Below, piece after piece: positions 55,981 to 64,000 of a DNA stretch of 64,000 bases. This DNA is from Cupriavidus basilensis (GTDB lineage Bacteria; Pseudomonadota; Gammaproteobacteria; Burkholderiales; Burkholderiaceae): contig NZ_CP010536.1 in the NCBI RefSeq assembly GCF_000832305.1, forward strand, positions 1,612,001-1,676,000. Direction: 5' to 3'. The notes beneath the pieces were generated by a model. It saw only the letters and a program-made list of their open reading frames with translations. It did no database searches and was not told the DNA's origin. The number at the start of each line of letters is the position of its first letter. Position 1 is the stretch's first letter. Position numbers and translations under genes: made by a program.

Positions 55981-57705
55981 TCAGAAAGACTGCCAGTCGT
56001 CGACACCGGTGCGCGGCGTGGCGTCGGCCGTAATGGAGAGCGGTGCTGTCACCTCAACGGTCTTGGCCCTGGGCCAAGCCACGCTCCGGGTTGCCGCGGA
56101 GGTGCTGCCTACAGCCTGACTGGTTGCTGTCGCCGACAGCGGCCGCGCACTGCCCATATCGTTCGGGAGCTTGAACAACGCCACTGTCTGCACCAACCGC
56201 TGAGCGTCGTCGCGCAGGCTTTCGGCGGCCGCTGCACTCTCTTCTACCAGCGCGGAGTTCTGCTGCGTGGCCTGGTCCATCTGACTCACGGCTTCGCCGA
56301 CCTGCGTGACGCCAGCACTCTGCTCGGCGCTGGCCGCACTGATCTCGCCCATGATGTCGTTGACGCGCCGGATCGACGTGACGACCTCACTCATCGTTGC
56401 GCCGGCCTGGTCCACCAGGGTGGTGCCTTGCTGGACGCGCTCGACGCTGGCATTGATGAGCGACTTAATCTCCTTGGCCGCCCCGGCGCTGCGCTGTGCG
56501 AGGCCGCGGACCTCGCCGGCCACCACGGCGAAGCCGCGGCCCTGGTCGCCCGCGCGGGCGGCTTCCACCGCAGCGTTGAGCGCCAGGATATTGGTCTGAA
56601 AGGCGATGCTGTCGATCACGCCAATGATGTCGGAGATCTGCCGGGCGCTGTCGTTGATGCCTTTCATGGTGTCCACCACAAGCCCCACTGCGTTGCCACC
56701 CCGCACGGCCACGTCGCTGGCGCCAACTGCCAACTGGTTGGCTTGCTTGGCGTTGTCGGCATTTTGCTTGACAGTGGAACTGAGTTGCTCCATCGAGGAG
56801 GCAGTTTCTTCCAATGCGCTGGCCTGCTCTTCCGTGCGGCTCGACAGCTCAATATTGCCCTGCGCGATCTGCGCGCTTGCGGTGGCCACCGCTTCGGCGC
56901 CGCGGCGTACGTTGGACACGACCTTGATGAGACTGGCTTGCATGTGTTTGAGAGCGCGGAGCAGTTGCGCGGTCTCGCTCTTGCCCTCCGCGTCAAAGGT
57001 GGCGCTGAGGTCGCCAGACGCGACCGCGCGCGATATCTCGACCGCCTTGTTGAGGGGCACCGTGATGGCACGGATGATCCACAGACCCATCAGCAAGGCG
57101 ACTACCAGCGCGACGGTGCCCGTCGCCCAAATGACCGCCTTCAGTCCGTCGACGGCCAGCGATGCCCGCTGGGCGGATTCATCCATCAAGGTGTTAAGGT
57201 ACTTGATGAGATCGTCGGTATGCGAAAAATAGTCCAACTGCGCGGGTCGGAGTTCGCCCAAGAGCAGGCTCTTCGCCGCGTCCAAATTGCCGGCTCTAGC
57301 CAGATCGATAAAACGGGTCTGGAGCGCCACAAACTTGGCACGGGACTCGTTGATCTTGGGCAGGAGCGCCTTGCCCTTTTCTGTCTGGATATGCGCCTGA
57401 AGTTCCTTCCATTGCTCACCGACTGCCTTGCGGAGAGATTCCGCGGAATCGAGCTCGCCGTTGATTTCGGCCGGCTCGCTCATGATTAGCGCATTGCGCG
57501 ACTTGCGCGCGATCAGGTTCATGTCTTCCTTGATCTTGGTGGCCGCAGCGATCTTCGGGTAGCGATCTTTCATGGCGACGGAGAACTCATTCTCCACCGA
57601 GGTGACCTCAACCAGCGACATGCCCCCCATAAGCGCGATCAATAGGACCAAGACGCCAAACCCGAGCGTCAGGCGGGTAGAAATTTTCATGTCGTTGACA
57701 TTCAT
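55981..57705 (-). CDS. Methyl-accepting chemotaxis protein
   Basis: 574 aa from ATG 57705 (AAGAGAA upstream). First membrane helix LTLGFGVLVLLIALMGGMS; a four-helix-bundle periplasmic sensor; second helix AVIWATGTVALVVALLMGLW; HAMP; then a long signalling coil with the conserved tip FQTNILALNAAVEAARAGDQ. The protein ends DWQSF, a CheR/CheB-docking pentapeptide of the xWxxF type. Its ligand is unknown. A stand-alone gene. Confidence 0.94.
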   Translation of the reverse strand: MNVNDMKISTRLTLGFGVLVLLIALMGGMSLVEVTSVENEFSVAMKDRYPKIAAATKIKEDMNLIARKSRNALIMSEPAEINGELDSAESLRKAVGEQWKELQAHIQTEKGKALLPKINESRAKFVALQTRFIDLARAGNLDAAKSLLLGELRPAQLDYFSHTDDLIKYLNTLMDESAQRASLAVDGLKAVIWATGTVALVVALLMGLWIIRAITVPLNKAVEISRAVASGDLSATFDAEGKSETAQLLRALKHMQASLIKVVSNVRRGAEAVATASAQIAQGNIELSSRTEEQASALEETASSMEQLSSTVKQNADNAKQANQLAVGASDVAVRGGNAVGLVVDTMKGINDSARQISDIIGVIDSIAFQTNILALNAAVEAARAGDQGRGFAVVAGEVRGLAQRSAGAAKEIKSLINASVERVQQGTTLVDQAGATMSEVVTSIRRVNDIMGEISAASAEQSAGVTQVGEAVSQMDQATQQNSALVEESAAAAESLRDDAQRLVQTVALFKLPNDMGSARPLSATATSQAVGSTSAATRSVAWPRAKTVEVTAPLSITADATPRTGVDDWQSF

Positions 57706-58725
57706 GCCGGTTCTCTTGCTTGCTTGTTTGAAGGAACGCAACCCGCGCGCATGACATGTGGCGAAGCCTGGCTGCTTTCCCTGTCGACTATGTTTCGGTC
57801 TGTTTCGACGGAATCTTCGATAGCCTTCTGCACACGCGTTAGCCTGCGTTGATCAATATCGACGCAGCGGAAATAACCTTAATGTCGTATGGTGGAAAGA
57901 CTGTTCGTCTAGCGGCACAGTTTGTGGGCGCGATCATGCACTATGCGATTTGACGAAAGTCGACCGACAGTCAAGGACTCAATGCGTTCCGAAGCGCCGA
58001 GGTGCGAACAATCGAACGTTTAGCCGATGAAGCAGCATTCGTCTTCCGGGGCGGAATGACCGTCTCCTAGGCGGAGCCGACGTTCGACCCTCGCCGCGAG
58101 AGCGTGCGCCAACGGCCGAAGATGGCCGAAGATGGCCGAGAAGGGCCAAGCAGCGCTCTAGGTTCCGCAACTCTGCAGCGCAGAACGCGTCAGGTGCGGG
58201 TATCCCGTCCGCTGAGCCAGTTCAGGCCACGTCCACGACAAACCCCTTGACGATCTCGAAAATTAAACTGCGTGGCCACCCCTCCAGTCTCTGCACCAAG
58301 GAAGGACATCTCAACGGTCAAACCGGCGTTGGCCACGCCATGAGTCATGACACCCGCACGCTAAACACTCACAACGCCGGCGGGATGATGTGGAAATGTC
58401 TAACATAGGGTGCTTGTCAAGAACGAGCATTGTGCCGGATAGATTAGCCATTACGATCAAATGACCGACACCACGCGTACCTGAGGGCCTACGGCGATCC
58501 CTGTGTCAGTCTGTTCACAGCAATCGCCCGAGCCTCAAAGACGTTCTTCAACAGGGGGGGGCGGCGTGAGGACACAACAAGATAAAAAAAACGGCCTGGC
58601 AACCGTCAATCATGCCGCCGCTTCATGCCTGCACGTCCCTCGACCTCAAGGAAACGCTCCCCACACCTCGAAACCCACTACAAACCGATCTTGTTAAACG
58701 GCGAGGCTCCTTATAGGTGGATTGA
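57706..58725. other. Long gene-poor region
   Basis: No supportable gene in 1 kb. It contains a 10-bp tandem repeat (58114-58143), a G8-type run (about 58554) and an A8 run (about 58584). Probably degraded DNA between the chemoreceptor and IclR loci. Confidence 0.4.
58114..58143. repeat. 10-bp tandem repeat, nearly three copies
   Basis: GGCCGAAGAT twice, then GGCCGAGAAG. No gene reads through it. Confidence 0.7.
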
Positions 58726-59568
58726 TCAAACCCCGCCCTCGCTCTTCGACACCCGCAGTTCCGTGCGAAACGGCCGCTGCGCCGCCGGGTTGGGCGGCGT
58801 CGTGGAAATCAGGCGTGCCGTTTCCAGCATCAGCGGCACGAACTTGCTGATGGCACGCTTGACGGTGAATGTCGAGGAAGACACGGACAGGTTGAGCCCG
58901 GCAACGACGTTGCCCGCCGCGTCCCATATTGGCACCGCCAGGGCCAGATCGCCGCGATAGAACTGGTCATTGCAGCAAGCGAATCCGTCCTCGCGTGCCT
59001 GCTGAACGAGCGCCAGCAGCGCATCCACATCCGTCACCGTCTGCGGCGTGTAGCGAACCCGATCGCTGCGCTCCAGGATCTCGCGTGCTGCATCGTCCGA
59101 CAGCCCGGACAAATACGCGCGCCCCGTGGAGGCGCAGAACATCGGAATGCGCTGCCCGATCGGCACATGCGCGATCAGCCGCGCCAGGCTGGAAAATCGC
59201 CCGATGTACACCATGCAGTCATCCGCGGGTTCGGCCAGGTTCACCGTTTCCCCGGTGCGCTGGTTCAGATCCAGCAGATAGGGATTCGCGCGCTCGAGCA
59301 ACGGGTGGCACTGCAGATACTGATAGCCCGATTCCAGGTTGGCCGAGGAAAGGGAATATCGCTTCGACTGCGGGTCTTTCTTGAGCATCCCCAGCGCTTC
59401 CAGCGTGAAGGCAAAGCGCTGCGCCGCGCTCTTGGAGATTCCGACGGCAGAGGCGATCTCCGGCAGGCTCATCGATGCGCGTTGCGTATTGAACGCTCTT
59501 AACACCTGCACGCCAGTGGCCAGCGACTGCACATACAGGGTGGACGATTCCGGGTTCACGGGGGTCAT
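58726..59568 (-). CDS. IclR-family transcriptional regulator
   Basis: 280 aa. Winged HTH in MSLPEIASAVGISKSAAQRF and effector domain with ARLIAHVPIGQRIPMFCAST and GLNLSVSSSTFTVKRAISKF. Divergent from the amino-acid ABC/oxidase operon beginning at 59903, which it presumably controls. Confidence 0.93.
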   Translation of the reverse strand: MTPVNPESSTLYVQSLATGVQVLRAFNTQRASMSLPEIASAVGISKSAAQRFAFTLEALGMLKKDPQSKRYSLSSANLESGYQYLQCHPLLERANPYLLDLNQRTGETVNLAEPADDCMVYIGRFSSLARLIAHVPIGQRIPMFCASTGRAYLSGLSDDAAREILERSDRVRYTPQTVTDVDALLALVQQAREDGFACCNDQFYRGDLALAVPIWDAAGNVVAGLNLSVSSSTFTVKRAISKFVPLMLETARLISTTPPNPAAQRPFRTELRVSKSEGGV

Positions 59569-59782
59569 GAGGGCAAATCCATAGCCACATCACATCGGTG
59601 TGGCAAGACAGAAGATCAATCGATAACAGATAGGTGTCTACTGTATAGAAATACGGGAAGACATTCGTCACCGGCAGCCGAAAATTCGCTCAGAGCGAGC
59701 CTAACCGAGGGAAATCCCTAGGAAATTAGGGGCGAAAGAGCTGATCCAGCGTCGGTGGTTTGCAGTATTCTTACCTCAACGA

Positions 59783-59815
59783 ATCGCTAATCAATTTTGC
59801 GTATTGTTTAGCGAT
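59783..59815. promoter_or_regulatory. Candidate IclR operator
   Basis: ATCGCTAA (59783-59790) and TTAGCGAT (59808-59815) are perfect inverted repeats 17 bases apart, in the AT-rich part of the 334-bp divergent region, about 90 bases before the ABC binding-protein gene. Confidence 0.45.
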
Positions 59816-59902
59816 ACGATATTACCCGATCAATCGGTCTTTCCACAAGGCATCCAGCTTCGTCACTCAGGTGCGGCGCCGGATCAACAACTGAAAGCTC
59901 CC

Positions 59903-60658
59903 ATGCTGAAGATTGCTCTGAAATCGCTTGCCGCCGCTCTGTCCTTCGCCCTTGTGTCGGCCTACGCGCAGCAACCGGTCATCAAGATCGGCGCGACGCC
60001 TACCGCCGTGCCCTTCAACTTCCTCAATGTGAAAACGAACGCACTGGAGGGCGTGATGATCGACGTGGCCCGTGCGGTCAGCAAGGAACTAGGCGTCACA
60101 CCCGAGATCTCCGGAATCCCGTTTGCCACCCTGATCCCGTCGCTCCAAACCAGGAAGATCGACATGATCTCGTCGGCCTTCGCCAAGACTCCCGCGCGCG
60201 CCGTCGCCGTGGACTTCTCGGAGACCGTCCTGACGTACAAGGAGGCGCTGCTGGTGCCCATCAATGACACCAAGGCCTATCGCAATTACGACGACCTCAA
60301 GGGCAAGGTCGTCGGTGTACAGATGGGCACGTCCTATGTGGAGCCGCTCAAGGCCGTCCAGGGCTTCAAGGAACTGAAGATGTACGACACCATGGCCGAC
60401 CTTGTGCGTGATATCGGCCTGGGCCGCGTGGACGCGGGTTTTGGCGATGGCCCGGTCGTCGCCTACCAGGTGCGCACGTCCGCCTCGAAGCAGGTGCGCC
60501 TTGTCGACACCTACCAAAGCCTGCTAGCCACCGACATCGCCCTGGCCGTGCGCAAGGGCGATACCGAGATGCTGGCCAGGGTCAATGCCGCCGTTGCCAA
60601 GATCAAGCAAAACGGCGAGCTGGCGGACATCCTGAAGAAATGGGGCGTGCCGCAGTAA
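59903..60658 (+). CDS. Polar amino-acid ABC transporter substrate-binding protein
   Basis: 251 aa from ATG 59903; signal peptide SLAAALSFALVSAYAQQ. Family 3 binding fold: IKIGATPTAVPFNFLN, LEGVMIDVARAVSKELG, FATLIPSLQTRKIDMISSAF. Context with two FAD amine oxidases suggests an amino acid, imino acid or opine-like solute. First gene of an operon with permease and ATPase. Confidence 0.92.
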   Translation: MLKIALKSLAAALSFALVSAYAQQPVIKIGATPTAVPFNFLNVKTNALEGVMIDVARAVSKELGVTPEISGIPFATLIPSLQTRKIDMISSAFAKTPARAVAVDFSETVLTYKEALLVPINDTKAYRNYDDLKGKVVGVQMGTSYVEPLKAVQGFKELKMYDTMADLVRDIGLGRVDAGFGDGPVVAYQVRTSASKQVRLVDTYQSLLATDIALAVRKGDTEMLARVNAAVAKIKQNGELADILKKWGVPQ

Positions 60659-60737
60659 TGCCCCTCAGCCTCTGCATGGCACGCCGACGTGAGAGTCGGG
60701 GCCATGCAGCCCCTGTCCGACCTGCCAAGGCTCACCT

Positions 60738-61397
60738 ATGTTCGACACATTTTTCAGCGATGCGGCTGAGTACCTTCCCGTGCTGATGCAGGGGGTCTTG
60801 ACGACCCTCGCCATCACCATCGCGGCGCTGCTCATCGCCACCTTCCTGGGCCTGTTCTGGGCCTTGCTGCGCGTTTCGGGCATCGGCCCGCTGTCCCATG
60901 CCAGCCGTATTCTCACCAACATGATCCGGGGCGTTCCGATCATCGTCGTGCTGTTCTACATGTATTTCGTGTTGCCCGAACTCGGCGTCAGCCTGAATGC
61001 ATTCCAGGCCGGCGCGCTGGGGCTGGGCATTGCTTATTCGTCGTACATGGCCGAGGTGTTTCGCGCGGGCATTGACGCCGTGGACGTTGGCCAGTACGAG
61101 GCCGCGCAATCGCTGGGCATGTCGCGCGCTTTGCTGATGCGCCGCGTCATCCTTCCGCAAGCGATCAAGATCGCGCTGCCTCCTTATGGCAACAACCTTG
61201 TGATGATGCTCAAGGATTCGTCCCAGACCGCGGTGATCACCGTCGTCGAACTGTCCATGCAAAGCAAGCTGATCGCCGCCGCCACGTTCAAGAGCGCCAC
61301 TATCTTCACGCTGGTGGCCCTGGTCTATCTCGTGATGAGCCTTCCCATGATGTATGGCGTGGGCAAGCTGGAGCGCAGCCTGGGGAGCCGCAAATGA
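60738..61397 (+). CDS. Polar amino-acid ABC transporter permease
   Basis: 219 aa, HisM/GlnP type. Hydrophobic segments surround the EAA loop, readable as [20 protein letters not shown] followed by [26 protein letters not shown] is the family's N-terminal signature. Only one permease gene is present, so it should act as a homodimer. ATGA overlap with the ATPase gene. Confidence 0.94.
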   Translation: MFDTFFSDAAEYLPVLMQGVLTTLAITIAALLIATFLGLFWALLRVSGIGPLSHASRILTNMIRGVPIIVVLFYMYFVLPELGVSLNAFQAGALGLGIAYSSYMAEVFRAGIDAVDVGQYEAAQSLGMSRALLMRRVILPQAIKIALPPYGNNLVMMLKDSSQTAVITVVELSMQSKLIAAATFKSATIFTLVALVYLVMSLPMMYGVGKLERSLGSRK

Positions 61398-62125
61398 TCA
61401 AGATGGAGCAGTTGAGCAAGTCCTACGGGGCGCACCGGGTGCTGTCGAACATTGACGCGGAGATCCGGCAAGGAGAGGTCGTCTGCCTGATTGGTCCGTC
61501 GGGATCAGGTAAATCAACCATGCTGCGCTGTATCAACGGCCTCGAACAGTACCAGGGCGGCAGCATCACCATCGATGGCGAGCGCGTCAACGCGGCTTCG
61601 CCCGGGATCCGGCAGATTCGCCAGCGCGTGTCGATGGTGTTCCAGCGCTTCAACCTCTTCCCGCACCGCACGGCGTTGGAAAACGTGATGGAAGGCCCGG
61701 TTCACGTCAAGAAGGAAAGCGTCGCCGAGGCGAAGGAGAGGGCGGCCGAGATCCTCGCCTCGGTCGGCCTTGCAGAGAAGATGGCGCATTACCCAACCCA
61801 GCTATCGGGTGGGCAGCAGCAGCGCGTGGCGATTGCCCGGGCTCTCGCCATGCGCCCGGATGCCATCCTGTTCGACGAGCCCACCTCGGCGCTCGACCCG
61901 GAGCTGGTTGGCGAAGTGCTTGGCGTGATGCGCAAGCTGGCAGAGAAAGGCATGACGATGGTCATCGTGACGCACGAGATGAAATTCGCTCGCGAGGTAT
62001 CAAACCGGGTGCTGTTCCTCGACGGCGGCCGCATTGCCGAGCAAGGTCCCTCCGCACAGGTCTTGACCCAGCCAAGCAATGAACGCATGCAAGACTTCCT
62101 GCGCCGTGTCACGCATGCCGGGTAA
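61394..62125 (+). CDS. Polar amino-acid ABC transporter ATP-binding protein
   Basis: 243 aa, GlnQ/HisP type. Walker [11 protein letters not shown]-loop in [13 protein letters not shown], signature [14 protein letters not shown], Walker [15 protein letters not shown]-loop VTHEM. The start overlaps the permease stop by four bases. Confidence 0.95.
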   Translation: MIKMEQLSKSYGAHRVLSNIDAEIRQGEVVCLIGPSGSGKSTMLRCINGLEQYQGGSITIDGERVNAASPGIRQIRQRVSMVFQRFNLFPHRTALENVMEGPVHVKKESVAEAKERAAEILASVGLAEKMAHYPTQLSGGQQQRVAIARALAMRPDAILFDEPTSALDPELVGEVLGVMRKLAEKGMTMVIVTHEMKFAREVSNRVLFLDGGRIAEQGPSAQVLTQPSNERMQDFLRRVTHAG

Positions 62126-62129
62126 CGCC

Positions 62130-63425
62130 ATGTGCAGCCGACTCTCTACGCCCTCCACATCGCTCTGGGCTGCCACCGCGTTGCCGCGCACCGCTTCCGA
62201 GGCGGTGCGCGGCCCCCTCCAGGTTGACGTTGCCATCGTCGGTGGCGGCTTCACGGGATTATCGGCGGCTCTGCATCTGGCACAAGCCGGCGTGCACACC
62301 GCATTGTTCGAGGCCTTTGAAATCGGCCACCGCGCTTCGGGTCGCAACGGCGGTCAGGTCGTGCCCGGCGTCAAGCCGCCGCCGTCGGCGCTGACCAAGC
62401 GCTTCGGAGACGATACGGCCCGACGCATGATGCGCCTCGCCTACGGCAGTGCCGACGAATTGTTTGCGCTCGTGGAGCGTTACCAGATCCGCTGCCAACC
62501 GACGCGCAATGGCTGGCTGCAGGGTGCCTACTCCCAGGCGTCAAGCGGCTATCTGCGTCAGCGGTCGCATGAAATCAATGGCCAGGGCGGCAACACGACC
62601 TACCTTGACCGCGATGAGATGCGCGCCGCCACGGGATCCGATTACTGGCCCTCGGGCTTGCTCGAGAAGAGCGCGGGCGCCGTGCAGCCCCTGGCCTATG
62701 CGCGCGGCCTGGCAAGGGCGGTAACCGATCTCGGCGGCACGCTGCACGAGTATTCGCCCGTTCAATCGATTTCCACCTCGGCGGGGAGATTCAAGTTGCA
62801 GGTGAATGGTCATGCGGTGCAAGCAAGGAAGGTCATCCTGGCCACCGATGCCTACACCGACCGCTTGGTCCCCGAGGTCGCGCAGTCGTACGTGAACGTT
62901 TCCAGCGCGCAAATCGCCACTGATCCGCTGCCACCGGAATTGCAGCAGCGCCTGCTGCCGCTGCGCGCCGGCATCTCGGAGACGCGCAAGATCACCTACT
63001 ACTGCCGCCTCGACCCCGAGGGCCGGTTCGTGATCGGCGGCCGGGGCCGCGACAGCGACAACCTCGACCCCGCCACGCGCGAGCAACTACGCCTCGCGGC
63101 CTGTCAGCGCTTTCCGGAACTGAACGACGTGGTATTCACCCACGGCTGGGCATGCCGCGTGGGCATGACCATCGATGATCTCCCACATTTGCACGAACTG
63201 GCCGATGGCCTGTGGGCCGCGTACGGCTACTGCGGCCGGGGCGTGGCGATGGGGACGGTCCTGGGACGCGTGTTGGGCGAAGCCGTGCGCGGCATGCCCG
63301 CGGCGGCGTTGGACTATCCCGTCACGCCCGTCAAGCGGCTGCCGCTGTACCCAGTGCGCCAGGTCAGCGCGATGGCGGCGCTGCAGTGGTACCGGCTGCG
63401 CGACGCGATGGGCCACCCCGGCTGA
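62130..63425 (+). CDS. FAD-dependent oxidoreductase (DAO / PuuB-OrdL type)
   Basis: 431 aa from ATG 62130 (MCSRLSTPSTSLWAATALP); ATG 62115 overlapping the ATPase stop is an alternative. The dinucleotide fold VDVAIVGGGFTGLSAALHLA is followed by the family segment HRASGRNGGQVVPG. C-terminal GMTIDDLPHLHEL and GYCGRGVAMGT contact FAD. PuuB-like enzymes oxidise gamma-glutamyl-putrescine and related secondary amines; the substrate here is probably what the ABC importer brings in. Confidence 0.92.
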   Translation: MCSRLSTPSTSLWAATALPRTASEAVRGPLQVDVAIVGGGFTGLSAALHLAQAGVHTALFEAFEIGHRASGRNGGQVVPGVKPPPSALTKRFGDDTARRMMRLAYGSADELFALVERYQIRCQPTRNGWLQGAYSQASSGYLRQRSHEINGQGGNTTYLDRDEMRAATGSDYWPSGLLEKSAGAVQPLAYARGLARAVTDLGGTLHEYSPVQSISTSAGRFKLQVNGHAVQARKVILATDAYTDRLVPEVAQSYVNVSSAQIATDPLPPELQQRLLPLRAGISETRKITYYCRLDPEGRFVIGGRGRDSDNLDPATREQLRLAACQRFPELNDVVFTHGWACRVGMTIDDLPHLHELADGLWAAYGYCGRGVAMGTVLGRVLGEAVRGMPAAALDYPVTPVKRLPLYPVRQVSAMAALQWYRLRDAMGHPG

Positions 63426-63580
63426 CAGGCCTGGGCCGCAAGACGCGCAGGCGGGGCAGCCCCTGACCCTGACGCAACAAACCACATAGCACGAGAACAG
63501 TCCGGAGCACGGAGCCCGCGGCGGGAATTTGCCTGCCTGATCGCTCCGCTCCTTCCCCCCCATCTTCCAGCGCCTGCATC

Positions 63581-64000
63581 ATGTCCTCCTCACTTCCGCA
63601 GCAAGTCGACGTTGCCATCATCGGCGGCGGCATCATCGGCATCAGCACCGCCTGGGCACTGAGCCGGGCCGGTCAGCGTGTCGCCGTCTTTGAAAAAGGC
63701 GTCCTGGCCGGCGAGCAATCGTCGCGCAACTGGGGCTGGATTCGCAGCATTGGCCGTGACCCGGCAGAGCTGCCGTTGGCCCACCGCGCCAACAGCCTCT
63801 GGCGCGAGATCCAGCAACAGGTGAACGTCGGTTACCGGCAGATCGGCCTGGCCTACCTGGGCGAAAACGCGACCGACCAGGCCGGACTCCAGACGTGGCT
63901 CGACTCGGCCCGCGAGCACCCGACAGGCGCGCACTTGCTCACCGGAGAGGCCGTACGCCAGATCCTGGCCGAGCCATCCACGCGCCCGTGGACAAGTGCA
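63581..64000 (+). CDS. FAD-dependent oxidoreductase, D-amino-acid dehydrogenase-like (3' end outside window)
   Basis: 140 residues visible from ATG 63581. VDVAIIGGGIIGISTAWALS is the FAD-binding start, followed by VFEKGVLAGEQSSRNWGWIR typical of the DadA-like DAO group. The frame is open to the last base. It follows the first oxidase by 155 bp and is likely in the same operon, giving two different amine/amino-acid oxidases behind one importer. Confidence 0.9.
   Translation, partial: MSSSLPQQVDVAIIGGGIIGISTAWALSRAGQRVAVFEKGVLAGEQSSRNWGWIRSIGRDPAELPLAHRANSLWREIQQQVNVGYRQIGLAYLGENATDQAGLQTWLDSAREHPTGAHLLTGEAVRQILAEPSTRPWTSA

Noticed and set aside
55831..57489. 552-codon frame antisense to the chemoreceptor
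   Set aside because: Shadow; the minus strand has complete chemoreceptor architecture and a docking pentapeptide.
58114..58143. CRISPR-like repeat
   Set aside because: Short contiguous tandem copies without spacers; no cas genes nearby.

Overview
The window is GC-rich DNA from a betaproteobacterium, almost certainly Cupriavidus (the Ralstonia eutropha group). The main evidence is the contiguous phaC-phaA-phaB-phaR order with its TTGACA/AACAAT phaC promoter, a BktB-type thiolase a few kilobases downstream, and housekeeping genes (tex, bamD, rluD, rimO, serB) of burkholderialean type. I do not claim a species.

Region 1 (1-30 kb) is core genome: a branched-chain amino-acid ABC transporter (livM partial, livG, livF), kup, tex, a DinG-type helicase, bamD/rluD/pgeF, the polyhydroxybutyrate (PHB) locus phaCAB-phaR, dusC, a methyltransferase, rimO, bktB, metC and serB. 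It is broken by one intact insertion element (4595-6654). The element sits exactly in the loop of the former kup/tex bidirectional terminator and carries an inward-facing terminator at each end.

Region 2 (30-44.6 kb) is accessory and decaying. It contains a hairpin made of two IS-like ends, a frameshifted TetR relic, a sulfatase with an altered active-site signature, an SDR relic, an M20 amidohydrolase/Bug-receptor pair with a LysR regulator, an oxidoreductase-YciI-LysR operon, two isochorismatase-family hydrolases, a monooxygenase gene with a nonsense codon and an ABC ATPase with a stop inside its P-loop.

Region 3 (44.6-51 kb) is the most interesting functional unit. A two-component system is divergent from a small PepSY protein, a DUF2271 exported protein with an ApbE-type flavinylation motif, a PepSY-membrane/flavodoxin/FNR fusion and ApbE itself. 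Together they look like a trans-membrane electron route from cytosolic NAD(P)H to a covalently flavinylated periplasmic protein.

Region 4 (51-64 kb) has a CHAD protein, a glutamate/aspartate-type binding protein, an exported carboxypeptidase-regulatory-like protein, an IS3 OrfA relic, a chemoreceptor, and an IclR regulator divergent from a polar amino-acid ABC transporter that runs into two FAD-dependent amine/amino-acid oxidases. The last oxidase runs off the window. No tRNA, rRNA or CRISPR array was found.
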